Positions 28,067 to 35,394 of a stretch of DNA of 64,000 nt are shown here, piece after piece. Position numbers and translations under genes: made by a program. This DNA is from Pseudorhodoferax aquiterrae (GTDB lineage: Bacteria > Pseudomonadota > Gammaproteobacteria > Burkholderiales > Burkholderiaceae_C). Under the pieces are notes generated by a model. That model saw only the letters and a list, made by a program, of their open reading frames with translations. It was not told where the DNA came from and searched no databases. The stretch covers positions 186,001-250,000 of the forward strand of contig NZ_BMYK01000005.1 in assembly GCF_014652235.1 (NCBI RefSeq), in the 5' to 3' direction. Position 1 is the first letter of the stretch; every line of letters begins with the position of its first letter.

Positions 28067-29116
28067 GGCTTTGTGGCACAAATCGCCTCGACGACGTCCG
28101 TAGACTAACGGCGTGACAGAAGCGAAGAACAGGCAGCGGAGCAAGTACCGCACGACGAACTGGAAGGCCTACAACGCGGCGCTGAAAGCACGAGGCTCGT
28201 TGACGATGTGGCTCGATGAGAGCATGCAGTGGCGTGGCACGTCGAGTGGCAAGCGCGGACGTAGCCCGACCTTCTCGGACGCAGCGATCCAGTTCTGCCT
28301 GAGCATCAAGTGCCTGTTCGGCCAGCCCTTGCGCCAGGCCCTGGGCATGGTGCAAAGCCTGCTGCAGTTGGCCAAGCTGGACTGGCCGGTACCGGACTTC
28401 AGCACGGTCTGCCGACGCCAGAAGACCTTGCAGGTCGAACTGAGCTACCAGCCGAGCAAATCGCCGTTGCAGTTGCTGGTCGACAGCACTGGCATCCAGT
28501 TCCTGGGCGAAGGCGAGTGGAAACGCAAAAAGCATGGCGCCGAGTACCGGCGCGAATGGCGCAAAGTCCATCTCGGCATCGACGCGCAAACGCTGGAGAT
28601 ACGCGCCATCGAGGTGACCAGCAACGCCATCGGCGATGCACCGATGCTGCCCGAGTTGCTGGCACAGATTGCTCCCGAAGAGCCCATCGAAAGCGTCTGT
28701 GCGGATGGTGCCTACGACACGCGAGGCCGCCTGGACGCCATTGCCGAGCGGCAAGCGATGGCGGTGATCCCGCCGCGCAAGAACGCCAGCCATTGGAAGA
28801 AGTCGAGCCCGGGCTCGGCGCAGCGCAACGAGGCTATTCGCGCGTGCAAGCGCTTGGGCCGCAGCATCTGGAAGAAGTGGAGCGGCTACCACCGGCGCAG
28901 CCTTGTGGAGACGAAGATGCACTGCTTCAAGCGACTGGGCGAACGGGTGACCGCGCGCACGTTCGAACGCCAGGTTGTGGAGTTGCATGTCCGCGTGGCC
29001 TTGCTCAATCGCTTCAGCCAGATCGGCCGTCCTCAAACCGTGCCGCTGGCTGCCATGGCATAGGTCCGTCTGGGGTTGGGGCCATACCGTCTGCAACTCG
29101 ATTGCGCAACAAAGCC
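28067..29116 (+). mobile_element. IS5-family insertion sequence (IS903-like ends)
   Basis: About 1050 bp. Left end GGCTTTGTGGCACAAATCG (28067-28085) and right end, read inward, GGCTTTGTTGCGCAATCG (29116-29099) are imperfect inverted repeats with the IS903-type start. One transposase gene fills the element. The flanks (28058-28066 and 29117-29125) show no clear target duplication, so the junctions may have been rearranged after insertion. It separates the first toxin/immunity pair from the remains of a second. Confidence 0.85.
28113..29063 (+). CDS. IS5-family DDE transposase
   Basis: 316 residues from a GTG start. The DDE residues are visible in LLVDSTGIQ, CADGAYDTRG and RRSLVETKMHCFKRLGER (the Y-(2)-R-(3)-E-(6)-K signature of IS4/IS5 enzymes). 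The N-terminus (NWKAYNAALKARGSLTMWLDE) is typical of IS903-like members. Length is normal and the frame is intact, so the enzyme is probably active. Confidence 0.93.
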   Translation: MTEAKNRQRSKYRTTNWKAYNAALKARGSLTMWLDESMQWRGTSSGKRGRSPTFSDAAIQFCLSIKCLFGQPLRQALGMVQSLLQLAKLDWPVPDFSTVCRRQKTLQVELSYQPSKSPLQLLVDSTGIQFLGEGEWKRKKHGAEYRREWRKVHLGIDAQTLEIRAIEVTSNAIGDAPMLPELLAQIAPEEPIESVCADGAYDTRGRLDAIAERQAMAVIPPRKNASHWKKSSPGSAQRNEAIRACKRLGRSIWKKWSGYHRRSLVETKMHCFKRLGERVTARTFERQVVELHVRVALLNRFSQIGRPQTVPLAAMA

Positions 29117-29190
29117 GCGGTGTTCCATCCTTCGCCGAATCAGTTGCCAATTCCGCTGCCAATAAGAAGCCTTCCGCATCGGGGACATAA
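29117..29190 (+). pseudogene. Last codons of a probable second Rhs toxin tip, cut by the IS
   Basis: Directly after the right IS end an open frame runs GVPSFAESVANSAANKKPSASGT and stops at 29188-29190. The Ala/Ser/Lys-rich ending resembles the tail of the intact toxin upstream (AKGQSSASSSSGK). AT-rich DNA and a small membrane-protein gene follow, as expected for an immunity gene. I infer that the IS insertion or an associated deletion removed the rest of a displaced second toxin module. Confidence 0.45.
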
Positions 29191-29240
29191 TGTCGTAAGT
29201 AGGTGTTGGTATGGGCTGGATGTGATTTTTTGAAGAATTT

Positions 29241-29468
29241 ATGAGTTTCATTAGAAAACTGTGGATTTATGTTCTTCTCAAGAATCCGTCAGGCCTTACC
29301 TGTCTTGTCACTATTTGGGGGCTTGGCGGGGTTTATTGGGTCGCTTCGATAGCCGGACTTGTGGAGCGTGTTGATGACTGGGCGATGTTCAAGGTGCTGG
29401 CCGCTTGTGGGTCGTTTGCGTTCTTCTTCTTTCCCATATGGAATGCGCTTGTGAGCAAGGACTCTTGA
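29241..29468 (+). CDS. Small two-helix membrane protein, candidate immunity protein
   Basis: 75 residues, AT-rich codons. Two hydrophobic helices (about 18-38 and 50-69) joined by a short acidic loop (ERVDDW), ending in a charged tail. No family recognised. It lies 50 bp behind the truncated toxin tail, the standard place for an immunity gene; membrane immunity proteins usually protect against pore-forming or periplasm-acting toxins. Function is inferred from place only. Confidence 0.6.
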   Translation: MSFIRKLWIYVLLKNPSGLTCLVTIWGLGGVYWVASIAGLVERVDDWAMFKVLAACGSFAFFFFPIWNALVSKDS

Positions 29469-29832
29469 ACGATAGCAATACGGACGGTTTGCCTAAAACG
29501 CGCCGCGATGTGCTGATCGTCGGCGATGGCATGTAAAAAATCTGAGCATCGAAGACCAGCAGCCGGCTTCCGGGGCTTTTTACCTGTACGCCTCGGCCGA
29601 CCAGAAGATGGTGCCAGCGACACGGTGCTGATCACGACCAGCTACAACGCGACCAACAAGCACGCGCTGCAGACTGTGGTGGCCGACGCTTGGCACGGCA
29701 CGCTGACGTTGGCAGATGTATTCGCCGTGATGTCGCACCCTGGTGCTTTTGGTAGTTCCATGCCACAGGCTGCGGCGCTGTAATCGCAGCGCACAGGCCG
29801 CAGGCTTGCCCGTCATCTACAGGGAGTACCGC
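29469..29832 (+). other. Gene debris with an 85-codon open frame
   Basis: No convincing intact gene. An open frame at 29526-29783 ends with protein-like sequence (TVLITTSYNATNKHALQTVVADAWHGTLTLADVFAVMSHPG, shown here as one family-like region around residues 33-73 and given for recognition only in short blocks: VLITTSYNATNKHALQ, ADAWHGTLTLADVFAV). Its first 30 residues are Arg/Pro-rich and look out of frame. A different frame just upstream reads AFYLYASADQKMV, suggesting one older gene broken by a shift near 29610. I do not recognise it. Confidence 0.35.
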
Positions 29833-30015
29833 ATGATTGACCCATACGCGCACGCGGTAGCGGCCGTCGTGCCGGCTGTTCCCGTGCCGCCAGCGCAAGC
29901 TGGTTCAAGCCCGGGCCGATACGACAGCCTGGGCCGCTTGGGCCATGCGGCCTGGAGCGAGGGCTCTGTCGTCACCTGCAGCCACGACGCGGCAGGTATG
30001 GGCAGCAGCTCATGA
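29833..30015 (+). CDS. Chimeric Rhs-derived short protein (60 aa)
   Basis: An ATG behind AGGGAG begins MIDPYAHAVAAVVPAVPVPPAQAG, an Rhs-like proline-rich start, and then jumps to a YD-repeat (GRYDSLGRLGHAAWSEGSVVTCSHDAAG) before stopping. It looks like the fused ends of a deleted rhs gene. Its TGA overlaps the ATG of the next gene, so it may now serve as a translated leader for it. Confidence 0.5.
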   Translation: MIDPYAHAVAAVVPAVPVPPAQAGSSPGRYDSLGRLGHAAWSEGSVVTCSHDAAGMGSSS

Positions 30016-30842
30016 CCACAGGCGATCCAACCACCTTGCTCTCCGGCGTCGCTGTCGAAACCTGGCTCGCCGGCGAATGGAAGACGCTGTGCCTCATCTC
30101 GGCCGTGGTGTTGAGCCTGCTGTGGGTGTGGTGGAGGACGGGTTCCACCCACTTGCTGATCATGTTGTTGCTGCGTTGGCTGGTCGGCAAGCGCAGCGAC
30201 GCATCGTCGGTCGTGAAGTTCCTGGAAGAACGTACCGACCTCATGCACTTCCGCGCCGTGACGGGCGTGCGCAATGCGCCCACCCTGCCAGCCGCAGAGC
30301 GGATCATCCAGTGGTCCAAGCGCAACGACCTGGACATCGACATGGTGGGTCGGGCGCACCGTTATCTCGACGTCCGCCGGCCGAGTTTGCGTACCGGGCC
30401 CAGCCACGGCTGGGCCAACTGGGGCCTTCTGTGCGGGCTCCTGCTGTGGCTGCTCGCTGGGTTTGCCGCGCTCATGGGCGCGCTGGCGCCGCCGGTGCTG
30501 AATGTCATCAAGACGGACACGCCGTACCTGGTGGATGGCGAGAGGGCCTGGCAGTTCCGGTGGAGCGGCACACCGCAGGCCTTGCGCTTCACCCGCGACG
30601 ACTGTGCAGAACCGGAACGCATCGTCGAAGCCACCCAGTACGCGGAGTACGACGTGGGGGTTCTGTGCAAGCTGCTGTTGTCCGAGCCGCGTGCGTACTT
30701 GCGCTCCGTGTTGCGCCAACAACGCGTGGCCGCCGGTATCGCGGCCCTGCTGGCAGTCTTCTGGGGAGCGCAAGCCTTGCTGTGGGTGCGCAGTGTGCGT
30801 GCGGTACGGGCGCTCCATGCGCAGATGGCAGCCGACGGCTGA
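30012..30842 (+). CDS. Multi-pass membrane protein of the Rhs island (DUF6216-like)
   Basis: 276 residues. Hydrophobic helices lie near 25-45, 138-163 and 232-255, with a central soluble segment (LLRWLVGKRSDASSVVKFLEERTDLMHFRAVTGVRNAPTL region, then RNDLDIDMVGRAHRYLDVRRP in part). It resembles proteins annotated DUF6216, which I recall from Rhs neighbourhoods, but I cannot verify this. An immunity role is possible. Codon use is chromosomal, unlike the AT-rich immunity genes upstream. Translation is probably coupled to the short ORF before it (ATGA overlap). Confidence 0.65.
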   Translation: MTTGDPTTLLSGVAVETWLAGEWKTLCLISAVVLSLLWVWWRTGSTHLLIMLLLRWLVGKRSDASSVVKFLEERTDLMHFRAVTGVRNAPTLPAAERIIQWSKRNDLDIDMVGRAHRYLDVRRPSLRTGPSHGWANWGLLCGLLLWLLAGFAALMGALAPPVLNVIKTDTPYLVDGERAWQFRWSGTPQALRFTRDDCAEPERIVEATQYAEYDVGVLCKLLLSEPRAYLRSVLRQQRVAAGIAALLAVFWGAQALLWVRSVRAVRALHAQMAADG

Positions 30843-30921
30843 TCGTCGCGCCGGACCGGCGCCGGGTCTGCGCCGCATCGCACATGCGCAACGCGGCGCC
30901 ATCAGCGCGAGGGCTGCTTCT

Positions 30922-33852
30922 TCAGATCTGCGCGCTCAGCCGCTGCACCTGCTCCAGGTGCCAGCCCATCTCCATGGTGTCGAAGGCCGCCTCGGCCTGG
31001 TCCAGCAGCGCGCGCGCGCGACTGCCGTCGCCGCTGGCGGCGGCCAGTTCGGCCTCGGCCAGCTGCGTCACCGCACGCTCGTGCGCCGAGCCGCGCGCCT
31101 GCGCCACGCGGTAGGCGAAGGCCAGCTGGCGCTGCGCGGCCGCGTGCTGGCCCGCCGCATGGGCCGCGCGCGCCATTGCGCGTGCCGCCATGGCCAGGCC
31201 GATGCGGTCTTCGCGGCGGCCGCGCTGCAGGGCCAGCAGCGCGTGCCGGCGCGCCTCCTCCGGGCGGCCCAGCTGCTGCAGGCCCTCGGCCAGCCAGCCG
31301 TGGTTGAGCGAGCGGAACAGGCCGCTGTCGCGCGGCAGCACCCAGTCGGTCACGGCCACCAGGCCCTCGATGGCCGCCGGATCGCGCCGCAGCATCCACT
31401 CGGCATAGCCGCCGATGGCGCGCGCCACCGACAGCTGCCACAGCGAGCGCGTGGTCTCGGCGATGCGGGCAGAGGTGGTCGCGGCCTGGTGCGCGGCCTC
31501 CCAGCGGCCCTGCCACAGCAGCACGGCCGCGCGCCAGCCTTCGATGCTGGTGCCGATCTGGTGCGTGAGCCCCACGATGCACTCCTGCGCCTGGTCGAAG
31601 CATTCGGCGGCCGCGCCGAAGCGGCCCTGGTCGCCTAGCACCACGCCGCGGCAGACCAGCGAGTAGGCCAGGCCCACGTTGGTGCGCCGGCCGCTGCGGT
31701 GGCTGCGCTTGACCTCGATGGCACGGTCCAGCAGCCGGGCGGCGCGCTGGTAGCGCCCGGCCGCTGTGTGGGCCTCGCCGAGCGAAGCCACGACCTGGGT
31801 GGCCAGCGGCGCGTCGCCGGCGGCCTCGGCCTCGCGCAGGGCCTGCTCGCCGTGGCGGATGGCCAGGCGCGGCTCGCCCAGCGCGTAGTGCACGCAGCCC
31901 AGCCAGTGGCGTGCGCGCGCCACGCGCCCGAGGTCGCCATGGCGCTGGGCCAGCCCCACGGCGCGCTCGGCCAGCGCGATCTGGCCGCGCTCGGGTTCGA
32001 ACATGCAGACCATGGCCAGCCGCTCGACGATGTCGACCCAGCGCAGCGCGCGCTCACCCACGAGCTCGCCGCGCTCCAGCGCGGCCAGCGCGGCGTGGAA
32101 GTGCGCGCGCGCCCGGTCCAGCGCCGAGACGGCCAGCGCGCGGTCGCCGGCCAGCTCGGCATAGTGCGCTTCCAGTGCCGGGTCGCCACCGGCGCCGAAG
32201 TGCAGGGCCAGGGCCTCGGCGTCCTCGGCGCCGCCGCCCTGGGCCTGCTGCATGAGCGCCACGGCGATGCGCAGGTGCAGCCACTGGCGCTGCAGCAGGC
32301 CGACCGAGGCGTACACCACGTCGCGCGTGACGCCGTGCTTGAAGCGCAGCGTGCCGGCATGCTCGCCCGGGAACAGGAAGTCCTGCTCGGCCAGCTCGCG
32401 CAGCAGCGGGCTGTCGGGTGCATGGCCGGTGATGCGCGCGAGCAGCCAGGCCGGCACGGTGTTGCCGATCACGGCGGCGGTGCGCAGCATGTCGACCAGG
32501 GGCGCGGCCAGGCCGTGCACGCGCGATTCGATGAGCTGGTTGATCCAGCCGGCCGGGCTGGGCGGCGGCGCCAGCCGGCCGCTGTCGCCGTGCGCGGCGG
32601 AATGGCACAGCTCCTCGATGAACAGCGGGTTGCCGCCGGCGCGGGCGCAGATCTGCGCCACCACGAAGGGGTCGGCGCCGGGCAGGTAGGCGGCCACGGC
32701 CTCGGCGGCCGTGGCCTGGCCCAGCGGCGCCAGCGTGACGGCGTCGAAGCCGGGCGTGGCCGGCGCGGCCGCGCTGCCGACCACACGCCGCGTCAACACC
32801 ACCAGCAGGCGCAGCCCGGCCTGGCGCTGGATGCCGGCCAGCACCTGGTGCGAGGCGTCGTCGGCCCATTGCCAGTCGTCGATGAACAGCACCAGCGGCT
32901 GCTCGGCCGCCAGCCGCTCGAAGGCGGCCGCGAAGGCATGCGGGCGCGCCGGCAGCTCGGCCGTGCCGAGCGACTGCATCATCTGGCGGAAGGGCTGCAG
33001 CGGCGCGGTGCCCAGGCCGCTGTCGCAGCTGCCGCGCAGCACGCGGCAGTCGCGCTGGTGGGCATGGTGCAGGAACTCCTCGACCAGCCGCGTCTTGCCG
33101 ATGCCGGGCGGGCCGGCCACCTCGACGCCGGCCGGGGCGCCGGCGCAGGCGGCGTCCAGCGCGCGCGCCAGCCGTTCGAACTCGGCCTGGCGGCCCACCA
33201 GCGGCGCCTGCTTGCGGCTGCGCGCCTGCACGCCGGCCAGCGTCTCGGCCTGGCTGCCGATGCGGTAGACCAGGATCGGCGCGTCGCGGCCCTTGACCGT
33301 GAGCATGCTGGGCGCGCCGGCACCGAAGAAGCGGCGCGCCGGCCCCAGCGTCTCGTCGCTGACCACGATCTCGTGCGGGCCGGCCGCATCCGACAGCCGG
33401 GCCGCGATGTTGGGCACCGTGCCCATGAGCTCGAAGCGGCCGCGCTCGATGTCGCCGTCGCCGATCAGCACCAGCCCGGCGTGGATGCCGGTGTGCAGCT
33501 GCAGCGCGAAACCCGGCGGCAGCCGTGGCGCCAGCCGGCCGACGGCGCGGTGCAGCGCCAGCGCGGCCTCGACCGCGCGGCGCCCGGCCTCTTCGTGCGG
33601 GACCGGGTGGCCGAACATGGCCAGCAGGCCGTCGCCCTGCACGCGCACGATGCTGCCGCCCCAGCGCGGCACGGTTTCCTGGTAGGCGATGCGCAGCATG
33701 GACAGCAGCGCGGCGTACTGTTCGGCCTCCATGGCACCGGCCAGTTCGGTCGAGCGCGACAGGTCGGAGAACAGCAGCGTGACGTAGTGGCGGCGCTGCA
33801 CCACGGCCGGGTCCGTAGCAGGGGCGGTAGCGGGCGGCAGCGTTTCGATCAT
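30922..33852 (-). CDS. Class III nucleotide cyclase / AAA ATPase / TPR regulator
   Basis: 976 residues. Residues about 20-200 form a class III adenylate/guanylate cyclase domain: metal-binding Asp30 (LFSDLSRS) and Asp74 (VQGDGLLAMFG), and the NIAARL segment with catalytic Asn and Arg. About 215-560 is an AAA/STAND-type ATPase with Walker A GPPGIGKT and Walker B LVLFIDDWQWADD. The remainder is helical TPR-like repeats. Similar proteins are large signal-integration ATPases with cyclase output; the signal is unknown. No membrane segment. It stands alone, flanked by the Rhs island and a 321-bp gap. Confidence 0.9.
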   Translation of the reverse strand: MIETLPPATAPATDPAVVQRRHYVTLLFSDLSRSTELAGAMEAEQYAALLSMLRIAYQETVPRWGGSIVRVQGDGLLAMFGHPVPHEEAGRRAVEAALALHRAVGRLAPRLPPGFALQLHTGIHAGLVLIGDGDIERGRFELMGTVPNIAARLSDAAGPHEIVVSDETLGPARRFFGAGAPSMLTVKGRDAPILVYRIGSQAETLAGVQARSRKQAPLVGRQAEFERLARALDAACAGAPAGVEVAGPPGIGKTRLVEEFLHHAHQRDCRVLRGSCDSGLGTAPLQPFRQMMQSLGTAELPARPHAFAAAFERLAAEQPLVLFIDDWQWADDASHQVLAGIQRQAGLRLLVVLTRRVVGSAAAPATPGFDAVTLAPLGQATAAEAVAAYLPGADPFVVAQICARAGGNPLFIEELCHSAAHGDSGRLAPPPSPAGWINQLIESRVHGLAAPLVDMLRTAAVIGNTVPAWLLARITGHAPDSPLLRELAEQDFLFPGEHAGTLRFKHGVTRDVVYASVGLLQRQWLHLRIAVALMQQAQGGGAEDAEALALHFGAGGDPALEAHYAELAGDRALAVSALDRARAHFHAALAALERGELVGERALRWVDIVERLAMVCMFEPERGQIALAERAVGLAQRHGDLGRVARARHWLGCVHYALGEPRLAIRHGEQALREAEAAGDAPLATQVVASLGEAHTAAGRYQRAARLLDRAIEVKRSHRSGRRTNVGLAYSLVCRGVVLGDQGRFGAAAECFDQAQECIVGLTHQIGTSIEGWRAAVLLWQGRWEAAHQAATTSARIAETTRSLWQLSVARAIGGYAEWMLRRDPAAIEGLVAVTDWVLPRDSGLFRSLNHGWLAEGLQQLGRPEEARRHALLALQRGRREDRIGLAMAARAMARAAHAAGQHAAAQRQLAFAYRVAQARGSAHERAVTQLAEAELAAASGDGSRARALLDQAEAAFDTMEMGWHLEQVQRLSAQI

Positions 33853-34173
33853 GGGGCGGCGCTGCGGCGTTGCAGCGCATCAGGCATGGCAGCGAAGTGT
33901 TGTCGTTGGGCCACGCGGGATGTTACAGGCTGCAGCGGCGCATAGGCTGATGCATGTCAAGCGGCGCACGCCGCAACACAGGGTCGGCGGTTTCACACTG
34001 CCGCACGGCACTGCCCTGGCTTTGCCGGTGATCGCGGGGTACCTGGCTGCAGGCAGCCGCGCCGGCATGTGCGACCCGCCGACATGGCGCATGGCGACCA
34101 GACGCACCGGCGGTGGAGCAGCTCGCCCAGCACCAGGACCCGACGGCGCATCGGCGGCCTGGCGCGGCTAGGC
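33853..34173. other. Intergenic region without a recognisable gene
   Basis: 321 bp between the cyclase gene and jetD. Open frames here have no protein-like composition or ribosome sites. It should contain the cyclase promoter (minus strand, near 33853-33950) but I see no clear -35/-10 pair, and no terminator hairpin with a T-run for the incoming plus-strand side. Confidence 0.5.
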
Positions 34174-35394
34174 TCAGAGCCAGGCTTCCTGCTCGGCCTT
34201 GCGGCCGGTCTGGCGCATGCTGTCGCACAGCGCGCGGAGCGCCTCCGGTACCGTGTCGCGCCGGGCCAGACGGTCCAGCAGCCGGTGGTCGTGCGGGTTC
34301 AGTGGCCAGTGCTGGGCGGTGTCCAGCAGCCGGCTGGCGTTCATCTCGTGCGGCACCCAGTCCAGGCCGCGCTGGTCCCACAGCGCGCCAGCGGTACAGG
34401 CGATGTCCACGCCGGCCGGATCGATGTCCGCGCTGATCCAGGCGGGCGCGGGCGCCAGCGTGAGCAAGCGGTCCATGGTCTGCAGCCAGGCCAGGGACGG
34501 CCGTCCGGGCAGCCAGGCCAGCGCCAGCCCGGGCCGGCGCAACTGCGCCTGGCGCTCGAAGCTGGCGCGGTTCTCGATCAGCCACCAGCGTGCCGGCCCG
34601 GTGGCGGCATCGGCGCGCAACACATCGGCCAGCGGCAGGCCCAGGCAGTGCAAGGGTGCGAGGTCCACGGCCTGCGCCTGCCACTGCAGCCGCAGCGCGC
34701 CGGCGAGCCAGAGCATGGGGGCGAAGCGCGCGATGCGCAGGCGCTCCAGGTCGAACTGGCTTTCCAGCCAGCGCCAGTCGGCCTGCGTCAGGGCTTTGGT
34801 ATCACCGCCCGCGCGCAGGGCGAAGTCGCGGCGCGTGCCCTGGGCCGCGTCGTCGTGCCAGGCGGCGACGGCCCGCAGCAGGCCCAGCCGCGCAGCCAGC
34901 AGGTCCGGGCGCAGCGTGGTGTCCTGCACCAGCTGGGCCAGCGCGGCCGCCAGTTCGTCCAGCAGGTCCGGGTCCAGCGCGTCGGCGCCGACGGCGTCGC
35001 TGCGGGCCTGCAGCCAGTCCTGCGCCTGGGCCAACTGCAGCGCGCGCTGGTCCTTGCGCCGGCGCGGGCTGGAGACGTCCAGCAGGGCCTGCAGCCGCGG
35101 CAGCTCGCGCCAGACCAGGGTTTCCCACTGCCAGCGCCCGCCGACCAGCTGCTCGCGCCGCGCGATCCAGCCCTCGCGCAGCAGCAGCTCGCTGAGCGCC
35201 TCGGCGTCTTCGATGCGTTCGCCGCGAATCGCCGCGAGCAGCGTGCTGCGCCGGCGTTCCGGGCTGTCGCTGCCGGCCCAGCGGCGCAGCAGCGCACGCT
35301 GCGCGGGCGCGAGCAGCGGCAGCTGCTGCGGCACCGGCCGGGCGGCCTGGCGCTCGCGCCGGTCGCGGCCACGGGGGGTGTCGGTCCAGTCCAT
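34174..35394 (-). CDS. jetD: Wadjet JetD / MksG-type Toprim nuclease
   Basis: 406 residues. The C-terminal half is a topoisomerase VI-A-like Toprim domain: the acidic Glu in WWLIENRASFE (about 268) and the DxD motif in ISADIDPAGVDIA (about 320). The N-terminal half is helical and variable. In Wadjet systems JetD cleaves circular plasmid DNA after the SMC complex JetABC has extruded it. Its ATG overlaps the jetC stop by one base (TGATG) and it is the last gene of the operon. Confidence 0.85.
   Translation of the reverse strand: MDWTDTPRGRDRRERQAARPVPQQLPLLAPAQRALLRRWAGSDSPERRRSTLLAAIRGERIEDAEALSELLLREGWIARREQLVGGRWQWETLVWRELPRLQALLDVSSPRRRKDQRALQLAQAQDWLQARSDAVGADALDPDLLDELAAALAQLVQDTTLRPDLLAARLGLLRAVAAWHDDAAQGTRRDFALRAGGDTKALTQADWRWLESQFDLERLRIARFAPMLWLAGALRLQWQAQAVDLAPLHCLGLPLADVLRADAATGPARWWLIENRASFERQAQLRRPGLALAWLPGRPSLAWLQTMDRLLTLAPAPAWISADIDPAGVDIACTAGALWDQRGLDWVPHEMNASRLLDTAQHWPLNPHDHRLLDRLARRDTVPEALRALCDSMRQTGRKAEQEAWL

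Noticed and set aside
28310-29233. Second plus-strand frame inside the IS
   Set aside because: Out of frame with the DDE transposase, which is intact and has the full catalytic signature; no programmed frameshift site is needed.
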